A DNA stretch of 10,912 nucleotides from Podila epigama. Its lineage: Eukaryota > Mortierellomycota > Mortierellomycetes > Mortierellales > Mortierellaceae. This document shows, one piece after another, positions 1-7,962 of this stretch (the stretch's first letter is position 1; every line of letters starts with the position of its first letter). Both the position numbers and the translations under genes were made by a program. Below the pieces are notes generated by a model that saw only the letters and a program-made list of their open reading frames with translations, ran no database searches and was not told the DNA's origin. The DNA is taken from positions 1 through 10,912 of the forward strand of contig JAAAVE010001025.1 in the NCBI GenBank assembly GCA_015679605.1. The letters run 5' to 3'.

Positions 1-1
1 C

Positions 2-280
2 AAGTCCTCGCACCACCACAAGTCTTCTCACAAGAAGCACCACAAGCGCGCCATCGAGCTCCACCGCAAGAAGGCTCACCATCACAAGTCTTCTCACCAC
101 CACAAGGTATCCCACCACCACAAGTCATCACACAAGAAGCACAACAAGCGTGCTGTGAAGAACGAGGACACTGAACTCGCCTTCCACCGCCGCATCAGCC
201 GAAACCGCAAGACCCACTCCCTCGGCAAGAAGAAGGTCCAACACAAGAAGAAGGTCCAGCATAAGAAGAAGACCAACTAA
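2..280 (+). CDS. His/Lys-rich low-complexity protein, C-terminal part
   Basis: An open frame runs from the window edge to TAA at 278-280, giving 92 residues; the start lies outside the window. Composition is extreme: about a third lysine and a quarter histidine, with repeated KSSHHHK and SSHKKHxKRA units. Two near-copies of the unit HKKH(H/N)KRA(I/V) are followed by more acidic or hydrophobic stretches (AIEL; AVKNEDTELAF). The tail carries two tandem KKKVQH units and ends KKKTN. I do not recognise a family. The KR dipeptides resemble Kex2-type processing sites, so a secreted precursor cut into repeat peptides is one possibility, as is a metal-binding or nucleic-acid-binding basic tail. No signal peptide can be judged because the N-terminus is missing. 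The frame is supported by consistent C/G-ending codons (AAG, CAC, CGC) of the kind used in the eL14 exons. An intron upstream of the window cannot be excluded. Confidence 0.75.
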   Translation, partial: KSSHHHKSSHKKHHKRAIELHRKKAHHHKSSHHHKVSHHHKSSHKKHNKRAVKNEDTELAFHRRISRNRKTHSLGKKKVQHKKKVQHKKKTN

Positions 281-730
281 GGGTAGAATATTTCTTTTCA
301 TTGGAATGTTGTGTCCCAAAAAATACCAACTCAACCAAACACCAAAAAAAAAAAGGAAAAAAAAAAACAAATAACCTCCATAGTCGTAGAATTACCCTTC
401 CCCCACATCCAGTCTAGTCAATTCAGAAAGGCATACCGCTTGTACATAATGAAACCATGCTTTTCGCTGAACAAGATCAAAAAAAGCTCAATCTGTCCTA
501 TTCCAATCTCTTGTAATATGAAGAATGAAAAGGCGTACAATTGAAGTGTATGCCAATGTGTGCTTCTGTCTGAAAGTGTGTGAATATGCATGTGTTGCGG
601 GCGAGGAAAAAAAGGGCAAAGCCGAATTATTTTTTTTTGATTCGAATCTGTTCGTTAAGGGGCTTCTACCATGAAATTTACCGCAAGTCGCATCTGCTGT
701 GAAACCTCCTCTTTGATTCTTCTAGTCACA

Positions 731-762
731 ATGGTAACACCCGCAAGCGGAGATGTTACCAT
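731..762. repeat. Inverted repeat, 9-bp perfect arms (hairpin)
   Basis: ATGGTAACA at 731-739 is the exact reverse complement of TGTTACCAT at 754-762. The 14-nt centre contains a second small inverted repeat (CCGC at 741-744, GCGG at 747-750). As RNA it would form a stable hairpin on either strand. It lies upstream of the first recognisable eL14 exon. No function is known. Confidence 0.7.
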
Positions 763-765
763 AGC

Positions 766-816
766 ATGGATGGGGCGAGGCGCATCCGGATATCAAACAA
801 GCTGTTCGCCATCCAT
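766..816. repeat. Inverted repeat, 8+3-bp arms with 2-nt bulge
   Basis: ATGGATGG at 766-773 pairs perfectly with CCATCCAT at 809-816. After a GG bulge, CGA at 776-778 pairs with TCG at 806-808. It directly follows the 731-762 hairpin, so the two form a tandem pair of stems separated by only 3 nt. An ACA trinucleotide follows at 824-826, but the first stem is too small for a standard H/ACA guide RNA. Confidence 0.6.
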
Positions 817-1302
817 CGGTTAAACAGCGACCATGCACAGTCATCTATCGTCATCTTGACAGAACAGGATCGTCCTGAAGTCATGCAGCCATTTTTTTCA
901 CGGAAGATTATTTTCATTGATGGGCGTATTATACATGAAATGGACAACCTGGAGAACATCAATGGCAATTAGCTCAATTCCTGAAAGGAAAAAAATTACA
1001 AAATCAGAGAATCGATAGAATAAGTTCCATCGCCTTTTTTTCCCGACAGCAAATCAATCATGAAGGAGCTTTACAAATTCATGGATGAATTTCCATAAGA
1101 TTCATGTGGAGACCATCATTTTTTTTCTCAACTCTTTCTATTCCGACACTTGACACAAGCAAACAGATGGTTATGCATGACTACCATCAGACTTTGTCTT
1201 CATGCACGCACGAGAAAAACAGGATGGCGTACAAACCAAAAAGAAGTAATATCGTTCTAACGGTATATACGTTTTTTTTTTATTCGTATCATGTCTAAAT
1301 AG

Positions 1303-2501
1303 CGCTCCCATACTTTCCAGCGTGTCGTTGAGATCGGCCGTGTTGTCATGATCAACTATGGCCCCGATGCCGGCAAGCTCGCCGTCATTGTCGATGTCAT
1401 TGACCACAACCGCGTATGTTGTTATATCCCCGCCTTTTTTGTATACATGGAAGAATCATGGAGTATTGCAGGATCATAAAAATTGGCAGGACTCAGCTAC
1501 AAGAGGAAGGGGGCAATATCTCTATCGCTACGAGGTTCTACTCGAACTTTTTTTTGGTTTTGGAGACTGTGATGAGCATCCAGTTACTGAAAGCCACTGG
1601 ATTCGACATTTATAAAAGGATAAGGCTCAGGCGAGGAGATAGGTGCAACATCAGTAGACATGCATGGATGGGGCACATTTGCATCAGCAAGGCAAACGCT
1701 AATCCTCTCTGAGCCAACCGCTGATGGTGGTGATCAGCAATGAATGACGCACCTCTCAGAACGAAGCATTCCTCCAACACGCGGCAATACATCCGAAACT
1801 GGTCCAAAGCTAGTGGAGCCCTGTGGTCTAGAGCAAAGATCTCACAGCTCAGCAAAATGGTTGCACTGAACACCTGCGTACAGGGGATAACTACGTCTCA
1901 TTTGACAGAGCTCGACGCAACTGAGATGGGAGCAGGAACGACACGTTCACCAAACACACACTCACACACAGATACAGAGAAAAGGCGGCAAAAAAACGAA
2001 TGACTCGACAGAAGCAAAGCGATAATTAACCTGTTTTTTGCCTTTATCCATTTGTCATTCATTTTTCTCGACTGTAGGCTCTTATTGAGGGCCCCACCAC
2101 TGGCGTTGCCCGCACTGGCTATGCTTTCCGTCGCTTGACCTTGACCCCCTTGGTCGTCAAGGTTCCCCGCAACGCTGGCCAGGCTGTCCTCAAGGCTGCC
2201 ATTGAGAAGCAGGATCTTGCTGGCTCCTGGGCTAAGACCTCCTGGGCCAAGAAGATCGCTTCCCGTGCCCAGCGTGCTGCCAACTCTGACTTTGACCGCT
2301 TCAAGCTCCAGAAGTACAAGAAGCAGGTAATTTGAACGCGCTTTTTCTTTTTTGTTTTGCGAGCGTATCTTTTGTAGCTCTGATACTAGTGCATTTGGAT
2401 ACTGTTTTTTCTAATCTATTTTTTTTTTTGATTTCGTTTTCGTACGTGTCTATTAGCGCCGTGCCATTGTTGACGTTGCTGTCAAGTCCATCAAGGCTTA
2501 A
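1303..2501 (+). CDS. RPL14: 60S ribosomal protein eL14 (first short exon unresolved)
   Basis: This is a component of the large cytosolic ribosomal subunit. Recognised exons are 1303-1413, 2078-2326 and 2457-2501, all joined in phase 0; the introns are 1414-2077 (664 nt, GTATGT...GTAG) and 2327-2456 (130 nt, GTAATT...TTAG). The product reads [45 protein letters not shown], then [14 protein letters not shown] and [20 protein letters not shown], which is the eL14 fold (KOW-like N-terminal domain, WAKKI and DFDRFK motifs). It ends with a short Ala/Lys tail. The part shown encodes 134 residues against about 138 in yeast, so only Met or a few residues should be missing. The 5' boundary is inferred: AG at 1301-1302 is the first AG after CTAAC at 1257 and leaves the conserved F-x-R-x-V-E-I-G-R start in frame. 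An alternative acceptor is AG at 1319-1320. The in-frame ATG at 1291 is followed by TAG at 1300 and cannot be the start. Codon use is strongly biased (AAG, GCT, CTC), as expected for a highly expressed gene. Confidence 0.93.
1569..1884 (+). other. Cluster of inverted repeats inside long eL14 intron; possible structured RNA
   Basis: The 664-nt intron carries a dense set of potential stems. ATCCAGT 1578-1584 pairs with ACTGGAT 1596-1602. GGCTCAG 1624-1630 pairs with CTGAGCC 1709-1715, extended inward by GAGGA 1633-1637 with TCCTC 1703-1707. GCTGAT 1720-1725 pairs with ATCAGC 1733-1738. GAG and CTGTG (1816-1825) pair with CACAGCTC 1843-1850. CCTG 1873-1876 pairs with CAGG 1881-1884. A box-C-like GTGATGA sits at 1569-1575 and TATAAAAGG at 1611-1619. 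Ribosomal-protein introns often host snoRNAs, so this is a plausible location. I could not fit the boxes and spacing to a standard C/D or H/ACA snoRNA, nor to U1-U6, SRP or RNase P RNA. The class is left open. Confidence 0.35.
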
Positions 2502-2529
2502 ATGCCCGAGTGTGGATTGTCGAAACGGA

Positions 2530-2535
2530 AATAAA
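2530..2535 (+). terminator. AATAAA poly(A) signal of eL14
   Basis: A canonical AATAAA lies 29 nt after the eL14 stop codon, followed by an A/T-rich stretch and TG-containing sequence. The position suits a fungal polyadenylation signal. No cleavage site can be assigned. Confidence 0.5.
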
Positions 2536-3257
2536 AAACTATGCATTGGATTGTTACCCCATGGGACCCAATTAAATGGAATGTTGTAGGAAGGATACAT
2601 GATCTAGAGGACGCAGTTGTTAGATGAGATGGGCATTCCGAGAAGCAACTTGGCAAACTGCACAGTTTTGAGATGTTGCAGGCGACATCAGGGCAAACTT
2701 GTTTCTTGTACACTGTATCCTTTGTATCCTTGGTAGCCTGGGTAGCCTGGGTAGAGGATCTGTTTTCTCGTTTCCCATCTCTCTTGTCTATCTTGTTTAC
2801 TTTTACCTTTGATCTGTTTGAAGAGTTTCTTGATACCTTTTGGGTTATCTTTGTGCTCCGGATCTGTCGTTTGTTTGTTTGTTGCATGTAGCATGTTGTT
2901 TGGAATGGCGCCCATATCTTTGTTTCTGTGTCTGTCCCAGGCTCCCAGTCCAGCATATCGCAAATGTGTCCGCCGCATCTATCTGTCTATCTGTCAATCT
3001 GATTTTCTGACCATCTGACTCCCTCTTTTTTCCCTCTTTTGGATATTTCACTCCGCGCTTTTTTTTTTTTCCCTTTTTTTGTTTATTTTCCTACCCAACA
3101 TAAAAAGGCAAAAAAAAAAAAAGAAAACTTTGTTGCTTCCCATTTACTCATTCATTCGCACTTTGCAACAACCACCAACATCAACATTCATGATCTAAAG
3201 GCAACTCTTCACCATTCCACATTACACTGTCCACGAAAAATAATTAAACACCTGACA

Positions 3258-3264
3258 TATATAA
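3258..3264 (+). promoter_or_regulatory. TATA-box-like element before the CDF transporter gene
   Basis: TATATAA occurs 27 nt before the chosen ATG at 3291. If used, transcription would begin almost at the start codon, giving a very short leader, so it may instead be an incidental A/T tract. Confidence 0.3.
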
Positions 3265-3290
3265 GGGAAAAAAAAAGAGAGATTCCAGCC

Positions 3291-5679
3291 ATGGCTGGAA
3301 AGAAAAAACATAGCAAACGGAATAACCGTTCCACAAACCAGTCGACCAAAAGCAATCCTGAAGCAACGACTTGTTCATCTTCTTTATCTTCATCTACATC
3401 TTCTTGTTGTCATTCTCTTCCATATTCCGACCCTCCATCGTCTCCTTCGACTCTTTCGCAGCAACGGCAGCACCCTTTGACGTTAACGGCTACTACTACT
3501 AATACTAGTACTACAACGCCGCAGAGCAGTGCTTCGCAGTCGTGCATTGTCATCTCCATGGAAGGAGAAAGAGAGGCACGTCATCTTGTAGGCGACTCTT
3601 CAAAAATGTCACAACAACCATCTCCCACACGACCAGAAGACGCTGCTCGTCCACACCATAAACACCATCGCTCGCATCAGCATCATCAACCCCAACAGGA
3701 TCTTCATGTTCCACACACACATCCAGAACCCACAATCGGTGAACGGTTTGGTCGACGTCACGGCCAAGAGTGGCCTGAAAGGCGAGGACCAGGCAGTAGT
3801 GGTAACGGAGGAGGCAGATGCGCTTCATGCCCGGGTTCACGATCTGTTTCTCGTGGTGGATTACGTCGAACATCTGGTGTCCTTTACAAAGTTATCCCTC
3901 CACGACCTGTGATTACAGCCAGAGCCTTTCAAGCAGCACGCAAGACGGACGAAGAGATTGCTTTGCTCAAGGGTAAATCTCAACTCCAAGACTTTTACCG
4001 AACGCAGGTAAAAAACAAACAAAGAAAGACCTATTCACTATCTCCAACACCACACCACTGCATTAACTGTGTCTCCTTGCTTTAAACATTGTTTTGCCTA
4101 TTTTACTAACTCTCTCACTCCGTTATCCACCATGGCTAAATGATTTTTAGAACGAGTTGTTGGATTCATTTGCAGAAGTAGAAGAAGTCTTGCGCATACA
4201 TCGGTTGGATGAAGAACTCAACCAGGCTAAAGGATACTTGGAATTGAACAAACAGCAAACCCTCTCCGCCACTGCGAATCCTATTACTACTACCACAGCA
4301 GCTACTAACGCGTCTACGAATACTGCTGGAGGTAGCAATGGTTATGGAACAATCTCTGGTGGAAGGATGCTGACGCCGACATTGACATTGGAAGGAGGGC
4401 CAACTGAAGTTGTCATTCATTCTCCAAATATGATGGGTCGAGCGTCATCACCATACGAGGAGGAAGGGGGTTCACAATGCCCATCGGCCAATGGTGATGA
4501 AGAGACACCCTTGTTTGAATACAAAAAGAAACAAAAGACTTCACCGCACCTTGGTACGTCAACATAGAAAAGGAAAAAAAATGAAGGTCAACATATTGGA
4601 GATCATGGGTGCAAATGGACAAACAAGGAAGCTAATACTTTCTTTATCCATACGTTGTATAGTCCAACTAGCGATCAATGTCAGCTTTCTGGCAAACGTC
4701 TTTCTGGTGATTCTCAAGATTTGGACAGTACTCCTCTCGGATTCTTTGGCGGTGCTTGCGTCTATGATTGACTCGCTCATGGATCTTTTGAGCGGCGCTA
4801 TTATCTGGTACTCTGCTCGCCTCAGGAGAAGCACGACAGACGGAGACAGGTATCCTGTTGGCAAGGCGAGGATGGAGCCACTGGGGATCATTGTCTTTGC
4901 ATCGGTGATGGTCACATCCTTTTCCCAAGTCATGCTTCAGGCTGTTGAGCGGCTGGTGAGCGGTTCTGATGAGATTGTTGTGGATTTGGGCTTGATCATT
5001 ATGATTCTCTTGGGACTGAACATCTTGATCAAGACATTGCTTTGGCTCTGGTGCCGAACAATGACAGACAGTGCGAGTGTCCAAGCCTTGGCACAGGATC
5101 ATCTGAATGACGTTGTGTTTAACGTCTTTTCGACCTTGTTCCCGCTTGCAGGGCAATACCTTGACTTTTGGTGGTTGGATGCGACAGGTGCCATTATCCT
5201 GTCCATCTATATTATCACAGAATGGGTCGGTACATGTCTCCGTAAGTGTTTTTTTATATTTATATATTTCGTTTTCTCTCTCACTCTTTCATTCTCCTTG
5301 TGCACTAAACATTACTACTACTACTACCATCATTACTACTGCTACAGATAACATCCGTCGATTGACAGGCCAGGCAGCATCATCGGCTGATATTCAGCAG
5401 TTGACGTATATGGCGTACCGGTTCTCGAACACGATTCAAGCGATTGATACAGTGCGGGCGTACTCTGTTGGCGAGGGCTTGTTTGTGGAGATTGATATTG
5501 TCCTCCCACCGGATACACCCTTGTCACAAGCCCATGATCTAGGCGAGTCGCTTCAAGGAGCACTTGAACGACTGGACAATGTCGAACGTGCCTTTGTTCA
5601 TATCGACTACAATGCTATCCATGCGATTGAACACAATACCTTGAAAAAGGTGCAAGGTGCAACAAACAGTGATGACTAG
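3291..5679 (+). CDS. Cation diffusion facilitator, Mn-CDF type (4 exons, 676 aa)
   Basis: This is a membrane metal/proton antiporter of the CDF family, probably moving Mn2+ out of the cytosol into an organelle or out of the cell. Exons are 3291-4007, 4151-4553, 4663-5241 and 5348-5679; introns of 143, 109 and 106 nt have GTAAAA, GTACGT and GTAAGT donors. Joins are in phase and restore family sequence, for example HL|V-QLAINVSFLANV and TCL|H-NIRRLTGQ. Residues 1-240 are low-complexity Ser/Thr/Pro, with a His-rich patch near 121-147 (10 His in 27). A conserved linker follows (DFYRTQNELLDSF). The transmembrane domain spans about 375-565 with DSLMD at 410-414, YPVGKARMEP near 437 and DHLND at 519-523. 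The two DxxxD motifs are the signature of the Mn-selective CDF group, as in plant MTP8-11, whereas Zn-CDFs have HxxxD. The C-terminal cytosolic domain (about 568-676) has DTVRAYSVGEGLFVEIDIVL and ERAFVHIDY. The ATG at 3291 (GCCATGG) is preferred over an in-frame ATG at 3039 that would add a Phe/Lys homopolymer-encoded leader. Organelle location is unknown. Confidence 0.9.
5312..5346 (+). repeat. TAC-rich microsatellite at the 3' end of transporter intron 3
   Basis: An imperfect TAC/CAT triplet repeat fills the last 35 nt before the acceptor CTACAG|AT at 5347/5348. Read in frame it would encode a Tyr/His run ending at a stop, but it is excluded by splicing. It is pyrimidine-poor for a 3' splice region; the CTAAAC at 5305-5310 may serve as the branch site. 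Confidence 0.65.
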
Positions 5680-6611
5680 GATGAGAGCAGGTCGTTTTTT
5701 TTACCCTGTAGTATAGTTTTATGCGTTTGGGTGTGGGTAGATTGGATAGATAGATTTTGGGTAAAGGTGATACCATTATTATTTAACCAAAGGGTTGTTT
5801 GCTCTGTGTGGTTTAGTCTGTTTTTTTTTCTGTACAAGTGAAAGCACACAAAGAAAGTATATCAATTCCTTTCTGTTTTTGCATGAATACGCCGTGTTTG
5901 TGCCTGTGTTGCACGTACTCGCTCACATGCAGCCAGATGGTCTAATCCAATATGTGACGCCAATTCATTGGCCCAGCATGGATACAACGAACCGACAGCC
6001 AGTAAAGCACACAGAAGACAGAGGAGGAGGAAGGGATGCGTGACCCTTTTCTGTGGCACAATTTGGGATTGTATGAGAAAAAAAACAATGGGAGCCCAAG
6101 AGGAAAAAGGAAGGAAAAAAAGAGGTCATCCATATTTTTTTTGTCCCTTTGTCCTTTTGTCCCTTTTGGGCTGCGGGGGCTGTTCAATCTCGGCAAAAAT
6201 GGAGTGTGGGGAAAGAATCTTAATCAAACTCCACTTTTTCCGAAATTACTAAAGTGAAGTAGAATGTCATTATCAGCAGGCGAGAAGAGTGTCGTTGTCC
6301 AGCAATCCTCTTCAGTTTTTTTTTACAATGGTACAATGAGTAGAGATGTACAAAGTGGATTGAGAGAGTGGAGAGAACTGGTTTATTTGGTATTTTTTTT
6401 GTCATATGTTGCGTATGTGTTAAATTCACACCGAACCGATTTTTTTTACAAGAGTAGAGAGTTGATATGTCTGGCTGACCGTCTGTGTCCAAGAGAAAAA
6501 GAAACTGTACAAGAAAAGAAAAAGAAGTGGGGGACAATATAGTTCATTGCCTGTCAGTTTGTCCTTGGAGGATGTTCTGACGTTATGTGGCTAGGGGGGA
6601 TCCTCCCACAT
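5680..6611. other. Convergent spacer between the two gene groups
   Basis: This 932-bp stretch separates the 3' ends of the transporter (+) and the NDUFA4-like gene (-). I see no supported gene. Contents are a GATAGATAGATT tract near 5746, a short palindrome GCCAATTCATTGGC at 5960-5973, a TTTGTCCC-type repeat at about 6140-6168, and several 8-9-nt T or A runs. TTTATT at 6382-6387 reads AATAAA on the minus strand but is 225 nt past the minus-strand stop. Frames of 80-105 codons on both strands are A/T-homopolymer-rich and not recognisable. Confidence 0.6.
6585..6611 (-). repeat. Hairpin directly after the NDUFA4-like stop codon
   Basis: ATGTGG at 6585-6590 is the reverse complement of CCACAT at 6606-6611, which abuts the minus-strand stop codon at 6614-6612. 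The loop is G-rich and includes GGATCC. It may be a 3' UTR structure; no function is known. Confidence 0.4.
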
Positions 6612-7131
6612 CTAAGCCTTCTTGGCAGCTTCGGCCTTTTGCTTGCGCTCAGCCCAGAACTCCTTGTTAGGCGACCAGAGCTATGGACAAAAGAAAGAAG
6701 GGGGGAAAAGAGGACGTTAGACAACCAGGTTCCAGGTTCCAGGTTCTAGGTTCTAGGTTCCAAGTTCCAGGTACCATTCGTTGTAGGCTGTAGGTTTCAC
6801 AGTAGATATCTTACCTTGGCGTTTTCATGAGGCTGGATACGGTTCCATGGCTTCTCGGCTGCTGACTTGTTGATAATGACATCAGGTCCGTTGACGAGGC
6901 AGTGACCAATATACCTAAGGAAGTATCACGAAGTAGCAGGAAGAACAAAGGGAAACTCTTGTTATAAAAAAGAAAGGTAGCCAAGGTCAAAGTGAACCTG
7001 GGTGAGAAAATAAAAAGATGAGGTGAGGTGAGGTTTACTTACGCAACACCTCCGACGATACCACCACCACCAAAGAGGAAGAGTGGGGCAAGAGCAGGGT
7101 TAGAACGGACAAGAGAGATGACGCCAGACAT
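6612..7131 (-). CDS. NDUFA4/COXFA4-like respiratory-chain subunit (3 exons, 85 aa)
   Basis: This is a small mitochondrial inner-membrane protein of the B12D/MLRQ family (NDUFA4), first assigned to complex I and later to cytochrome c oxidase in mammals. Exons on the minus strand are 7131-7043, 6914-6815 and 6680-6612; introns of 128 and 134 nt have GTAAGT...TTAG and GTAAGA...ATAG ends. The reading frame is kept (29 codons plus 2 nt, then G completes Ala). The protein starts MSGVISLVRSNPALAP, followed by one hydrophobic Gly-rich segment (about residues 13-38), then NGPDVIINKS and EKPWNRIQP, and ends in a charged Ala/Lys tail. Human NDUFA4 has the same plan: a short N-terminus with HPSLIPLFVF, one membrane helix, NPDV, then PWN and a conserved K-x-x-S-x-N (KLWSPNKEF here). 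There is no cleavable presequence, as in the family. Length matches (human 81 aa). The assignment rests on visual motif matching. Confidence 0.82.
6725..6773 (-). repeat. 7-bp tandem repeat, seven units, in an intron
   Basis: Seven consecutive 7-bp units read CCAGGTT three times, CTAGGTT twice, CCAAGTT and CCAGGTA on the plus strand. It sits inside the 134-nt second intron of the NDUFA4-like gene and occupies over a third of it. On the transcribed strand the unit is AACCTGG. Confidence 0.9.
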
Positions 7132-7962
7132 TGTTGAAGATGTGCTTTTGGTGTGTAAAAATGTGTGAGTGTGTGGGTGTGTTTGAGTGTGAGTATGTGT
7201 ATGGAGGAGAGTCTGGGAAGAGTTGGAAGAAAAGAAAAGAAGTGAAGAAAAGAGAAAGAAGAAGAAAGAAAAAAAAAAGGGGAGATGAAAAAGTATCAAA
7301 GGCAAAAGGCAAAGGGGACAAAGCACGGACAGCAGAGTGGACGAGGACATCATCATCATCGCCTATTTTTTTTTTTTTTTTTGAGTGGACACATCGACTG
7401 AAGCTGACGCGGACGAGTTCCCATTGGCATTGAATATCATCAATCAATCAACCAGTGGGTGGTTGCCCATGGGTGTCTCTGTGATATTTGCTCTCTGCTC
7501 TGTGTAATTGCCAACAACCCTGCTCTACCTCTACTCTTGCTTTCCAACGACAAAGAGGATACACACGTTCGCTTGAAAGCTGCATTGGTCATGTGCCTAC
7601 ATAGGCATCCATTATACATTCATCTACCAATAAAAAACGAGCATTAGAAGGCACAAGCCACAGAAAATAGAATGCGTAGACTTGCAAACTTGATCCTGTT
7701 GTCGTCGTCCATTCTACTGTTTGTTCACTTTAACAACATTTGCCACCAACTAGCAAAACGGATAGACAAAGTAAATCGTATAAAACATAATAGCGCGCCA
7801 AATGATATGAATGCAAAAAGACAAAGTATGAATGAGGGTAAAGACAAAAGACAAAAAAAGAAAAGAAATGGAAACATCTTGTTTGGTTATAAAAAGTTGT
7901 CAACGTGTTCTCTTTCTCTTTATCATTCTTTCTTTCTTGTTTAAATTCACTCAACCACACTT
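7132..7962. other. Spacer: NDUFA4-like promoter and eIF2-alpha 3' UTR
   Basis: No gene is supported in these 831 bp. On the plus strand, 7148-7205 is a TG-rich microsatellite and about 7215-7280 is a purine (AGAAA) tract, so the transcribed strand of the minus gene has a CA-rich and then C/T-rich leader. A 17-18-nt T run lies at about 7365-7382. The open frames on both strands here mostly encode homopolymers (Ser/Phe or Lys/Arg) and look like low-complexity artefacts. A hairpin TGCCT-ACAT-AGGCA occurs near 7595-7608; it does not belong to a tRNA. Confidence 0.6.
7423..7427 (-). promoter_or_regulatory. CCAAT box upstream of the NDUFA4-like gene
   Basis: ATTGG on the plus strand is CCAAT for the minus-strand gene, about 295 nt before its ATG. 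Fungal CCAAT-binding (HAP/NF-Y) complexes control many respiratory genes, so the context is suggestive, but a single pentamer is weak evidence. Confidence 0.25.

Larger units (their letters stand above)
281..1302. other. Spacer and probable eL14 promoter/5' leader/first intron
   Basis: About 1 kb without a gene I can support. It should contain the 3' UTR of the His/Lys-rich gene and then the promoter, the first very short coding exon and the first intron of eL14. A branch-point-like CTAAC at 1257-1261, a T-rich tract and then the first AG at 1301-1302 look like the 3' end of that intron. Possible start codons directly abutting a GT are ATG at 731 (followed by GTAACA) and ATG at 1167 (followed by GTTATG); neither can be chosen by eye. 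A 68-codon open frame at 766-972 matches no family I know and lacks clear coding bias. The stretch also holds the two inverted repeats listed separately. Confidence 0.5.
2502..3290. other. Spacer: eL14 3' UTR and transporter promoter
   Basis: No gene is supported in this 789-bp stretch. It contains a short direct repeat (GTAGCCTGGG twice plus a partial copy, about 2731-2754), a GTTTGTTT tract near 2870-2882, CTATCTGT-type repeats at about 2979-2999, and poly-T and poly-A runs at 3059-3121. The open frames on both strands are low in complexity and match nothing known. The last 200 bp become CA-rich and A-rich, as is common in 5' leaders. Confidence 0.6.

Noticed and set aside
766-972. 68-codon frame as a small gene
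   Set aside because: It has no recognisable domain and overlaps the inverted repeats; it lies where the eL14 promoter or first intron is expected. It is kept only as a mention in the spacer entry.
764-1674. Shared 13-mer GCATGGATGGGGC at 764-776 and 1662-1674, both near inverted repeats in the eL14 region
   Set aside because: About one 13-base match is expected by chance between two sites in a window this size, and the flanks do not align well.
1569-1712. Box C/D snoRNA built from GTGATGA at 1569 and CTGA at 1587 or 1709
   Set aside because: The first CTGA is too close and the second too far for a normal C/D snoRNA, and no terminal stem brings the boxes together.
3550-3873. A 107-codon minus-strand frame opposite transporter exon 1
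   Set aside because: It is antisense to a well-supported exon and no family is recognisable; it mirrors the low-complexity coding strand.
3706-3912. A 68-codon plus-strand frame rich in Val/Asp/Glu that looks protein-like inside transporter exon 1
   Set aside because: It is out of frame with the conserved DFYRTQNELLDSF linker that follows, and the enclosing frame is open without interruption from 3039 to the splice donor, so no frameshift is needed.
7039-7447. Overlapping frames rich in Ser/Phe or Lys/Arg upstream of the NDUFA4-like start
   Set aside because: They arise from TG, AG and poly-T microsatellites; the in-frame Met at 7131 matches the family N-terminus.
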